Below are positions 7,271-14,994 of a stretch of 23,557 nt of DNA, piece after piece. The stretch is taken from assembly GCF_934294775.1 (NCBI RefSeq), contig NZ_CAKRAH010000042.1, positions 1-23,557 of the forward strand. Reading direction: 5' to 3'. Below the pieces are notes generated by a model, which was given only the letters and a program-made list of their open reading frames with translations, ran no database searches and was not told where the DNA came from. Made by a program: the position numbers and the translations under genes. The number at the start of each line of letters is the position of its first letter. Positions within the stretch are counted from its first letter, which is position 1. Source of the DNA: an uncultured Dorea sp. (GTDB lineage: Bacteria > Bacillota > Clostridia > Lachnospirales > Lachnospiraceae).

Positions 7271-8182
7271 ATGACAAACACAAAATCATCTGCCCAACCG
7301 CCTTTTGGTTCCGTCGGTTTTCATATAACTTCTGCGCTTCCCCTCCAGACACTTCGTGGAATCGGCATGCATCACATCACTTCCCATGACTATCATTGGG
7401 ATAACCGAGTCCGCAAAAACTCTTATGTATTACTTCAGTACACGATTTCAGGAAAAGGAAGTTTCCAGACACCAGACCATACCTATCCTCAACAGGCGGG
7501 TGATCTCTTCCTTGTTCAAGTACCCGGAGACAGTCAATACTCATTACCCGACGATTCGGAATACTGGGATGTTCTTTATCTGGAATTTTCCTCCGAGTGT
7601 CTCCCTCTTCTCTACCACATTCATCAATCCTGTGGACCTGCCTTCCACCTGGAAGCATCCAGTACTTTACCTGACCAGATGAAACAACTCTATGCTGATG
7701 CGATTTCCAATCAGTTAGCATCGGTATTTGATAATTCCAAAGCGGCCTACGCTTTTCTTTTAGATCTGGCAGATTATGCATTGGAACACCCGGCACTTTC
7801 TTCACCTCGTGTTACACTGGCCAAGAATTATCTGGATTCCAATTATTACAACACAGATCTGAACCTTGATGAAGTCGCTGATGCCGTCGGTCTGTCCAAG
7901 TATCATCTTTGCAGAGAATTCAACCATCTCTATGGAATCTCGCCCGGAAAATATCTGGCAAATCTGCGTCTTCAGAAGTCCTGTGCGCTTCTTTTACAGA
8001 GCCACCATCACACAATTGCCGAAATCGCCTCCATGGTCGGATTTTCAAATGATAATTATTTTTGCAAGGTCTTTCGAAAAGCTTTCGGAACTACACCAAC
8101 TCAATATCGGCTTCAAAATCAGAACTATGATCTTGTCCGCGTTCTCCATGATTCGCATCCCAGGATTCCATCTGATAAATAA
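7271..8182 (+). CDS. AraC-family transcriptional regulator (AraC-2)
   Basis: Regulator of 303 residues. The N-terminal part is an AraC-type sensor domain (YTISGKGSFQTPDHTY, then QAGDLFLVQVPGD, a typical cupin turn). The C-terminal domain (about residues 185-285) has helix-turn-helix units LNLDEVADAVGLSKYHLCR and HTIAEIASMVGFSNDNYF, ending FGTTPTQYR. The start is ATG 7271 with AAAGGAG eight bases upstream; the open frame extends 35 codons further up but without a site, and that DNA holds the promoter. It is divergent from the alpha-galactosidase, its probable target. The last 92 bases overlap the end of the convergent GH13 gene. The protein tail after residue 285 is not conserved family sequence, so the overlap probably arose by read-through into a longer frame. 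Confidence 0.92.
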   Translation: MTNTKSSAQPPFGSVGFHITSALPLQTLRGIGMHHITSHDYHWDNRVRKNSYVLLQYTISGKGSFQTPDHTYPQQAGDLFLVQVPGDSQYSLPDDSEYWDVLYLEFSSECLPLLYHIHQSCGPAFHLEASSTLPDQMKQLYADAISNQLASVFDNSKAAYAFLLDLADYALEHPALSSPRVTLAKNYLDSNYYNTDLNLDEVADAVGLSKYHLCREFNHLYGISPGKYLANLRLQKSCALLLQSHHHTIAEIASMVGFSNDNYFCKVFRKAFGTTPTQYRLQNQNYDLVRVLHDSHPRIPSDK

Positions 8183-9782
8183 CCGCCTCATATGGTCTGA
8201 GTTCTGTAATTTTTTCCGCGGCAGGCGTATCTGCATAATTACTAAGCATGACCTGCCCGGATCTCTTACACTGTAACTTTCTTGTCTTCTCATGAAAGTT
8301 ACAGATAATCAGCCATTTTTCCTCCTCCAGCGTTCTTGTATAGATATAAAGGTCTTCATCCTCCGGGAACAGCAGTTGATAAGTTCCGTATACCATAACT
8401 TCATGTTCTTTCCGAAGCCGGATCAATTTCTGATAATGATAGAAAACGGAATCTGGATCCGCTAATGCCTGCTCTACATTGATTTCCTTATAATTTGGAT
8501 TGACTCTGTACCATGGAGTTCTTTCTGTAAATCCTGCATTTTTTTCGGCATTCCACTGCATCGGTGTCCTTGCATTATCCCTCGCCTTCGCCCGGATTGC
8601 ATACATGGTCTCTTCCTCTGTGAATCCCGCTTTCAGGCGTTCTTGATAAATGTTCTGTGTCTCAATATCAGGGAATTCATCAATCGTCTGAAATGGAACA
8701 TTCGTCATTCCGATCTCTTCCCCTTGATAGATATACGGTGTCCCCTTCATTCCATGAAGCAGTGTCGCAAGCATTTTTGCAGACAGGACACGATAGTCTC
8801 CGTCATTTCCCCAACGGGAAACGATTCTTGGGAGATCATGGTTATTCCAGAATAAACTGTTCCATCCATGACCTTCTAACTCTGTCTGCCATTTGCTGAA
8901 AACACACTTCAGATCCGGCAGATAAAGTGGTTTCAAATCCCATCTCTGTCCGCCCGGTTTCTTATCCAGCTGAATCTGTTCAAACTGGAAGATCATACTA
9001 AGTTCTTTTCTTACCGGATCAGTATATAATCTTCCGATCTCCGGGGTCGCCCCCCAGCACTCACCAACCGTCATGCTGTCCCTGTGACCAAAGGTCGCTT
9101 CGTTCATCTCTTGCAGGTATTTATGAAGCATCGGCCCATTCTCTTTGATCTTCTGATCCGGTATCTTTCCAATCAGATCAATCACATCCATACGGAAACC
9201 TGCAATCCCCTGATCCAGCCACCAGTTCATCATGTCATAAATTTTCTGTCGCAGCTTCGGATTCTCCCAGTTCAGATCTGGCTGTTTCTTACTGTAAAAA
9301 TGCAGATAATACTCATCCGTCTCCGGCGAATACTCCCATGCACTTCCACCGAAATTTGACATCAGATCATTCGGTGGCTGTCCATCTTCACCTTTCCTCC
9401 AGATGTAGTAGTCCCGGTATGGATTATCCAGATTTTTCTTTGCTTCTATGAACCATGGATGTTCATCTGATGTATGATTTACTACCAGATCCATAATGAT
9501 TTTGATATCATTATCTTGACATTTTTGTATCAATATCTTCATATCTTCCATTGTTCCAAACTCCGGGTAAACCGTACGGTAATCAGAGATATCATATCCA
9601 TTGTCATCCTGCGGCGACTGATAGATTGGACAGATCCAGAGTACATTGACTCCCAGTTTTTTCAGATATTCAATTTTCCCTGTAATTCCTGGAATATCCC
9701 CCATTCCATCCCCATTGCTGTCCGCAAAACTCCGAGGATATATCTGATAAACGACACTGCTCTGCCACCATTTCTTCTCCAT
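8091..9782 (-). CDS. GH13 oligo-1,6-glucosidase / alpha-glucosidase
   Basis: Cytoplasmic retaining alpha-glucosidase of 563 residues, family GH13 (subfamily 31 type). Conserved regions are DLVVNHTSDEH (98-108), GFRMDVIDL with nucleophile D199, VGECWG with acid/base E241, and NNHDLPR with D316. V200 directly after the nucleophile is the residue linked in Bacillus and yeast enzymes to alpha-1,6 (isomaltose-type) rather than alpha-1,4 preference. The usual C-terminal end of such enzymes, LRPYEAVIYQM, is followed by some 25 extra residues with no family likeness, which lie antisense to the end of AraC-2. The start ATG at 9782 has AAGGGG upstream. It is divergent from AraC-3, the likely regulator. 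TreC-like trehalose-6-phosphate hydrolase is the main alternative but fits the motifs less well. Confidence 0.92.
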   Translation of the reverse strand: MEKKWWQSSVVYQIYPRSFADSNGDGMGDIPGITGKIEYLKKLGVNVLWICPIYQSPQDDNGYDISDYRTVYPEFGTMEDMKILIQKCQDNDIKIIMDLVVNHTSDEHPWFIEAKKNLDNPYRDYYIWRKGEDGQPPNDLMSNFGGSAWEYSPETDEYYLHFYSKKQPDLNWENPKLRQKIYDMMNWWLDQGIAGFRMDVIDLIGKIPDQKIKENGPMLHKYLQEMNEATFGHRDSMTVGECWGATPEIGRLYTDPVRKELSMIFQFEQIQLDKKPGGQRWDLKPLYLPDLKCVFSKWQTELEGHGWNSLFWNNHDLPRIVSRWGNDGDYRVLSAKMLATLLHGMKGTPYIYQGEEIGMTNVPFQTIDEFPDIETQNIYQERLKAGFTEEETMYAIRAKARDNARTPMQWNAEKNAGFTERTPWYRVNPNYKEINVEQALADPDSVFYHYQKLIRLRKEHEVMVYGTYQLLFPEDEDLYIYTRTLEEEKWLIICNFHEKTRKLQCKRSGQVMLSNYADTPAAEKITELRPYEAVIYQMESWDANHGERGQDHSSDFEADIELV

Positions 9783-9796
9783 CTTATGTCCCCTTC

Positions 9797-9825
9797 TTGC
9801 TTTTTTTATTCGAACAAAGTATAAT
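9797..9825 (+). promoter_or_regulatory. Promoter of AraC-3
   Basis: TTGCTT (9797-9802), a 17-base spacer and TATAAT (9820-9825) in the region divergent to the GH13 gene. The resulting leader is about 90 bases. I see no convincing promoter for the GH13 gene on the other strand, which would fit dependence on an activator. Confidence 0.5.
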
Positions 9826-9922
9826 ACAAAAAATAAAAAGATACTTTCATTATTTTATCAAAAAATAACACAATATTATGCAACAATTCAGTCATGCATC
9901 TGTACAAGAAAGGAGATCACTC

Positions 9923-10801
9923 ATGTCACGTTCCTTAAAAGAGACAAATTTTCACGGAACCCCTATGTTCCCCTTACAGATTTATTCTCATAAAGATAAG
10001 AACGGCTTCTATTCCGTTACTGCCCACTGGCATGAGGAACTGGAATTTCTCTATATCGAGGAAGGAACTATGCACGGAATCATTTCCGGAACCCCTTATG
10101 AAATGAAAGCCGGTGAATTCTATTTCATCAACTCTGGTGAACTGCATGAACTAAGCGCACACAACCATTCCCTGCATCATGCAATCGTTTTCGATCCCCA
10201 ATTACTTAATTTTGATTTATATGATGCCTGTCAGCACAATTTCATCCAGCCAATCACACATAAGAAACTACTCTTCCCAAACAACATCTCCAGTGCCCTC
10301 AGTCAGAAAGAACGAGAAAGTCTCCGACAGCTTTTTCTTGCAGTGATCTATAATTACCATCACCCGGAACAATGCGCACTTCTCAAAATTAAGATCTGTC
10401 TTCTGCAGATTCTGGAACTCTGTTTCCGCACAGAAATTCTTATACAGAACCAGACTACCGGAAAGCAGCTCTCCTCCATGAATCAGCTGAAGGAAGTGCT
10501 TGATTTTATCCGGTCACATTACGCCGAAGAAATTACATTAAAAGAACTTGCTGACATTGCCTGCATGAGCCCGACCTATTTCTGCAGATATTTCCATCAG
10601 GAGATGGGCAAGACACCGTTCGCCTTCCTGAATGAATACCGCATCAAAAAAGCTGCCATCCTTTTGGATGACAGCTCACTGTCTGTTTCTGATATTGCCA
10701 TTAACTGTGGCTTTGACAACATCAGCTATTTCATTCGTAAGTTCAAAGAATACCAGGGAATCACCCCCAAAAAATACAGAAGCCGGAAGATGCCAGAATA
10801 A
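9923..10801 (+). CDS. AraC-family transcriptional regulator (AraC-3)
   Basis: Regulator of 292 residues with an N-terminal cupin sensor containing VTAHWHEELEFLYIEEG and a FYFINSGELHEL turn, and a C-terminal two-part helix-turn-helix domain: ITLKELADIACMSPTYFCR and LSVSDIAINCGFDNISYF, ending YQGITPKKYRS. The start is ATG 9923 with AAAGGAG seven bases upstream; the earlier in-frame ATG at 9878 overlaps a TATTAT box and lacks a site. It is divergent from the GH13 alpha-glucosidase, its probable target. A 73-bp piece of its second helix-turn-helix recurs at 1681-1753. Downstream its flank is a mosaic of a small-gene remnant and the AraC-1 tail. Confidence 0.92.
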   Translation: MSRSLKETNFHGTPMFPLQIYSHKDKNGFYSVTAHWHEELEFLYIEEGTMHGIISGTPYEMKAGEFYFINSGELHELSAHNHSLHHAIVFDPQLLNFDLYDACQHNFIQPITHKKLLFPNNISSALSQKERESLRQLFLAVIYNYHHPEQCALLKIKICLLQILELCFRTEILIQNQTTGKQLSSMNQLKEVLDFIRSHYAEEITLKELADIACMSPTYFCRYFHQEMGKTPFAFLNEYRIKKAAILLDDSSLSVSDIAINCGFDNISYFIRKFKEYQGITPKKYRSRKMPE

Positions 10802-10810
10802 ATAAAGCTA

Positions 10811-10860
10811 CACCCAGCATTAAGATTCCTGGTACGATATAATTTATGTTTTTTAATCAG
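10811..10860 (-). pseudogene. Remnant of the small 43-codon gene
   Basis: The segment matches 1886-1934, the middle of the 43-codon gene, with one substitution and one inserted base that shifts the frame. The likeness stops exactly at TTTTTAATCAG, where the sequence switches to the AraC-1 tail. It is non-coding now and marks a deletion junction. Confidence 0.8.
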
Positions 10861-10980
10861 CTCTTCAAAGGAATCTACGGACTGACACCTCGTCAGGCAC
10901 GTAACAGCTATGCAGAAAATACCACTTCATAAAGCCAGCAGGGACGGGAAAAAATCCACTTTTTCCCGTCCCCACTGGCT
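10850..10980 (+). pseudogene. Detached AraC-1 tail and hairpin, repeat copy 2
   Basis: The first 83 bases encode the last codons of AraC-1 (LFKGIYGLTPRQARNSYAE, stop at 10930-10932) without any gene body. The rest carries the same downstream hairpin and TGGCT end as 3344-3390. It lies between AraC-3 and jetC and ends seven bases before the jetC stop codon. Confidence 0.85.
10941..10972. terminator. Hairpin between AraC-3 and jetC, likely bidirectional terminator
   Basis: GGGACGGGAAAAA (10941-10953) pairs with TTTTTCCCGTCCC (10960-10972). Compared with the copy at 3344, a G in the left arm became A and the matching C in the right arm became T, so pairing is kept. It follows the end of the jet operon and probably terminates it. 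Confidence 0.6.
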
Positions 10981-10986
10981 CTAATT

Positions 10987-13900
10987 TTATTCTTCCTCAG
11001 CCAGCTCCCCGAACTCTGTCTTCTCAAACTCCTGAATCGAAATATGCCTCTTATTCGGGTTCGCATATACAAATGTCTTATCTACATTCTCCAGATAGTT
11101 CTGGATCTTATCATTCGTCGCACTGATAATCGCCTGAAATCCAAGCCCGCGGATCAGTGAGATACAGCTTGCAACCTTCTCCGCATCCATCTTCGAAAAT
11201 GCCTCATCAAGCACGACCAGACGAAGTGTCGGTGTCCGCTGCATCTTCGGCGACAGATTAATCTTATAAAGCTGCGCAAAACTTGCCAGAAGTGCAACAT
11301 ACAGAGGGTTCTGTCCCTCTCCACCGGAATTCTTCTTAATCATCTTGCTAAGTCCAATGGTCATGTCTTTTTCGCCATGTACAATCTGTTGCATATCAAA
11401 TGACAGATAAGTTCTGTAATCCGCATATTTATCCATGTTGCGTTTTGCTTCGTCCATTTCTTCTTTTGTTGCATTCTCCGGCGGCAGGAAGATATTGATG
11501 AGCTCATTCATCATCTCCCCATACTGGTTCTCATGCTCCATCGTGAACATATCAAGCTGGTTGTCCATCGTATCATCTAAGTCTGACGGACGGATCTGAA
11601 GCGAATCATCCATGAACATCTTATAATATTTTCCATCTGCACCTTTATTCTTCGTAATCACAAACTGATACTTATCCTTACCAAAGTCAAGCTTGCTGAT
11701 GATCCGGTTCAGCTCATCTCTCCTCTGATAAGCCTCCAGGATCGCACTTCTGATCTTGAAGATAAAGTCATCTTTAAAATGCTCCACAGCCGCCTTCGCC
11801 TGTGCTTTGGCTGACTCTCTGTAAGTATCCAGATGATCGCAGGACAGCGTATTCAGAAGCTTCTCATACGGCGCATTATCACGGATCGTTGTTGAAAATG
11901 TCCGGTTCGGATACTGTCTGATGTATCCGCTTCTTTCTTCTACCAGTTTCTGATAAGCCTGTTCTTCTTCTTCTCTGAGTGTATACACTTTCGCCACCAT
12001 CTGGCGTCTCAGATAATCATAATTACCGGTCTTCCTTCCGGACATATATTCCTGGAATTCTTTCTCATATGTCTGGTCTTCTACTTTTACCCTGATCTCT
12101 TTGATCTGTTCTTCTGACTGCAGTACATCCGCATTCAGGCGTTCGATCTCTTTTTTATTTTCCCAGATATTTTCCTGGACTTCCGTAACCTGCGTCTTCT
12201 TTATCTCCTGGGCTTTTTGGACTTCATTTTTCTTTTCTTCCCAGGCGGCAACAGATTCTTCCTTTAACTTGCGGATCTGTTCCATAAGACGGCTCTTCTT
12301 TTCCTCTTTTGCAGTGATCTCACGGCTGTCTGCAAGCCATCCCAGATAATCTTCCGCCGGCTGATTCAGCATCTCCATCTTCATGGCCTGCCGGATCTCT
12401 TCTAAAAGCTCCTGTACTGGCATTCTTTCTGCATTTAACTTCTCACATTTTTCTTCCAGCTTGCGGATACGCTGACGCATACTGGTCTCACCAATGTATG
12501 CCCGTCTCGTATAATTTTCCGGATTCATATGCTGCAGCTTATATCCCTGATACAGCATACAATCCGGTGTCACGCCGATCCTGCACTCCCGCAGTTCATC
12601 CAGTGACTCGCATTTTTTTACATTTCCAAGGAAGAAATTCATATACTCCTGCACATAAGTTTCTTTCGCCTTTACAACCTCTGCCAGTGCTCCAGGCTGC
12701 ACCTGATGCTTCTCCTTCGTAAGCTTTTCCGTGTCCAGAACCGCCGCGCGGAAGAACCGCTTCGTATCCATCTCCTGATAGATATCCATAGCCTCTTTTG
12801 CATACTCCGGCTCCACAATCAGCTGAAGCTTATTATTTCCAAGATACCCTTCCACCGCATTATGCCAGCGTTCATCTTTTACATCCAGAAGATCCGCAAG
12901 AATATGCACATTTACAAATTTCCCACATCTCTCCTGCAGCCGGTTACGCAGTTCATATCTTGCTTCCTCAAGTTCTCTTGGGTACGCTTTCTTTCCCTGC
13001 TTTAATTCCTTTAATTCCGCCCGTGCTTCTTTTTCTTCTTTCTTAATTCTCCGGAGATCTGCATCTGCTTCCTGTCTCTGGTCTTCTAACTCTTCCTGCA
13101 GATCTTTTAACCCTTCCTGCAGACGTATAAGTTCCTCTTCGAAAATGCTTCCGTCTGCGAACTTTTCGATATCCCATATGACCTGATTCGGCGTAATATC
13201 CTTTTCTGTCCATGCTTTCAGATGTTCCGCTGTCTGCATCCATCTCGCTTTTCCGCTGTTTAATCTCTTAAGCGTCTCATTTAACGTCTCCAGATCTTCT
13301 TCCAGCCTTGCATATCCGCTGTCTGCGATACGTAAGATGATCTGCTCATATTCTTTTTGTAGTCCCTTTTCTTCTTCTTCCAGAGTCTCCTGCTGCCGCT
13401 TCAGCTCTTCGATTGCTTTCATCTTTGCATCAATCTTATCTCTTGCCTCCTGGCTCTTCGCCTCCTGCATCAGGATCTCCAGACGACTGATCTGATAAGA
13501 ACAGATCTTTTCTTCTTCTGATTTTTTCGCATACAGCTCATATTTTTCACCGATTGCCTGAAGTCTGCGGATCTCTTCCATCGTCTCCTCAATCTTGCTG
13601 CGCATCCGGCCATACTGCATGATGCTTTCCTGCAGATCTTCGATATGGATATCCTGCTCCATACAGATATACTCTTTTACGAATTCCTCAAGTTTAATAT
13701 TCATCCGGAATGAAATCGCACGTTTGAATAACTTCGGGAATTTTTCCATATCCAGACCGCCAAGATAGATATCAAAAAGCTGACGTCTGAATCTTTCATT
13801 ACTCGGTCCACAGTAGAACTGTTCCGCTGTAAAATTTCTCTGAAAATATTCCCGCATCTCAGCAGTTGTAAGACAGCGTCCCTCCGAACGGTATTCATTT

Positions 13901-14334
13901 TCCAGAAGACCGCCCGTATGCCAGAAGAACAAACGGCTGATGTCATTATTCGAGGTATCCACATCAAACACAACACCCACACACTGCTTGTCCTTCGTGT
14001 TCGTCTGCGTCATCTCCAATACAATCGTACTTGAGAAATTCCGGTTTCTAAGATACTGTGATTCGTTATTTTCACTGATATTAACCATACCTCTCAGATA
14101 CTCGATCAGTGTACGGTCCGAGTCGTCTGCTGCCGCCTTGTTGAAGAATCCACGTCCATCTGTATTCGCATACAATACGATCTGGATCGCATCCAGCACC
14201 GTGGATTTACCACTTCCCGAATGACCGGTAAAGAAGTTGATCCCGTCATTGAGTGTCAGTATTTTTCTGTCTATGTAATGCCAGTTATTCAGGCATATCT
14301 TCGATAGTGCTTTGAATGGCTGTTTCGTCTCCAC
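10987..14334 (-). CDS. jetC: JetC-like SMC/MukB-type condensin ATPase
   Basis: Motor subunit of a bacterial SMC-like complex of the MukB / MksB / JetC group, which extrudes DNA loops. The 1115-residue protein has a head half with Walker A GHSGSGKST (37-45), long Glu/Lys/Arg-rich coiled coils (about 260-465 and 620-800), a hinge-like globular middle (about 470-610), and a second head half with signature NSGGEGQ (from 1002) and Walker B LRLVVLDEAF (D1043, E1044). The start is put at GTG 14332-14334 because a perfect AGGAGG lies six bases upstream; the longer frame from GTG 14349 would place that site inside the gene. It overlaps jetB by 50 bases, so translation is coupled. No jetD follows: next is a hairpin and the AraC-1 tail repeat. 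Confidence 0.88.
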   Translation of the reverse strand: METKQPFKALSKICLNNWHYIDRKILTLNDGINFFTGHSGSGKSTVLDAIQIVLYANTDGRGFFNKAAADDSDRTLIEYLRGMVNISENNESQYLRNRNFSSTIVLEMTQTNTKDKQCVGVVFDVDTSNNDISRLFFWHTGGLLENEYRSEGRCLTTAEMREYFQRNFTAEQFYCGPSNERFRRQLFDIYLGGLDMEKFPKLFKRAISFRMNIKLEEFVKEYICMEQDIHIEDLQESIMQYGRMRSKIEETMEEIRRLQAIGEKYELYAKKSEEEKICSYQISRLEILMQEAKSQEARDKIDAKMKAIEELKRQQETLEEEEKGLQKEYEQIILRIADSGYARLEEDLETLNETLKRLNSGKARWMQTAEHLKAWTEKDITPNQVIWDIEKFADGSIFEEELIRLQEGLKDLQEELEDQRQEADADLRRIKKEEKEARAELKELKQGKKAYPRELEEARYELRNRLQERCGKFVNVHILADLLDVKDERWHNAVEGYLGNNKLQLIVEPEYAKEAMDIYQEMDTKRFFRAAVLDTEKLTKEKHQVQPGALAEVVKAKETYVQEYMNFFLGNVKKCESLDELRECRIGVTPDCMLYQGYKLQHMNPENYTRRAYIGETSMRQRIRKLEEKCEKLNAERMPVQELLEEIRQAMKMEMLNQPAEDYLGWLADSREITAKEEKKSRLMEQIRKLKEESVAAWEEKKNEVQKAQEIKKTQVTEVQENIWENKKEIERLNADVLQSEEQIKEIRVKVEDQTYEKEFQEYMSGRKTGNYDYLRRQMVAKVYTLREEEEQAYQKLVEERSGYIRQYPNRTFSTTIRDNAPYEKLLNTLSCDHLDTYRESAKAQAKAAVEHFKDDFIFKIRSAILEAYQRRDELNRIISKLDFGKDKYQFVITKNKGADGKYYKMFMDDSLQIRPSDLDDTMDNQLDMFTMEHENQYGEMMNELINIFLPPENATKEEMDEAKRNMDKYADYRTYLSFDMQQIVHGEKDMTIGLSKMIKKNSGGEGQNPLYVALLASFAQLYKINLSPKMQRTPTLRLVVLDEAFSKMDAEKVASCISLIRGLGFQAIISATNDKIQNYLENVDKTFVYANPNKRHISIQEFEKTEFGELAEEE

Positions 14335-14929
14335 TTTGATCCTCCTCACTGAATGTATCTAATAATTCCCGGATGTCATCCCCCATCAATACCGTATGAA
14401 TACATGGATAGATGACCAGGCGGGTTCCTTCATTTAATTCTTCCAGTACATCAAGCGGCTCGATGATCTGGTATCTCTTTAACATCGCGATCGTTCTTCT
14501 CATCTCCGTAATCGACGGAAGACTTTTCAGAACATGAAATTCCCCGGCCTTGCCGTTGACTGCACCAAGTGTCGTCACTACATGGTTGGTAGAAGACGCC
14601 GTCTGCATCTGCTCATCGTATATCAGCTTCAACACCAGCAGGTAAATGGTTGCCAGACGCGGGAGTTTCTCTCCCCAGAGCTGTTCGCCCTGAATATAGA
14701 TTACGCCCATATGTACATTTTCCTGAAGCGTAATTCCCGCCACTGCAAAATATTCCTTCATGAATTCCAGGTGCTTATTACAGGTTCTGTATTCTTTCGT
14801 ATACTGCATCCTGCCTGCCCGCTTATCATATTTTCTCTCAAGAAGAAATGTCTGGCGGTACAGTGTCTGAATGACCTCTGTAATCTCTTCCTGTTCTTCC
14901 TGTGTTAGCTGTTCATAATAATCTATCAT
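14285..14929 (-). CDS. jetB: JetB-like KITE subunit (DUF4194)
   Basis: Small condensin subunit of 214 residues, matching the DUF4194 / JetB (MksE-like) group: a winged-helix protein that bridges the kleisin and the SMC heads. A helical N-terminus (EEITEVIQTLYRQTFLLER) is followed by YFAVAGITLQENVHMGVIY, a segment typical of this family, and an acidic C-terminus (EEDQSGDETAIQSTIED). Assignment rests on this likeness, its size and its place between a JetA-like and a JetC-like gene. The ATG at 14929 has GGGAG seven bases upstream. It lies 65 bases after jetA and overlaps jetC. Confidence 0.82.
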   Translation of the reverse strand: MIDYYEQLTQEEQEEITEVIQTLYRQTFLLERKYDKRAGRMQYTKEYRTCNKHLEFMKEYFAVAGITLQENVHMGVIYIQGEQLWGEKLPRLATIYLLVLKLIYDEQMQTASSTNHVVTTLGAVNGKAGEFHVLKSLPSITEMRRTIAMLKRYQIIEPLDVLEELNEGTRLVIYPCIHTVLMGDDIRELLDTFSEEDQSGDETAIQSTIEDMPE

Positions 14930-14994
14930 TATCGAACTCCCTTAAAACTCTATTTCTTTTTATTACAAATTAATCTTATGCTAAGAACACAATC

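Noticed and set aside
1681..10980. Insertion sequence or composite transposon around the sugar block
   Set aside because: No transposase, integrase or terminal inverted repeats are visible; the repeats are pieces of AraC genes and their flanks.
12101..13243. Several plus-strand and alternate-frame open frames inside jetC
   Set aside because: They are antisense or shifted shadows of a long Glu/Lys/Arg-rich coiled-coil gene and have no ribosome binding sites.
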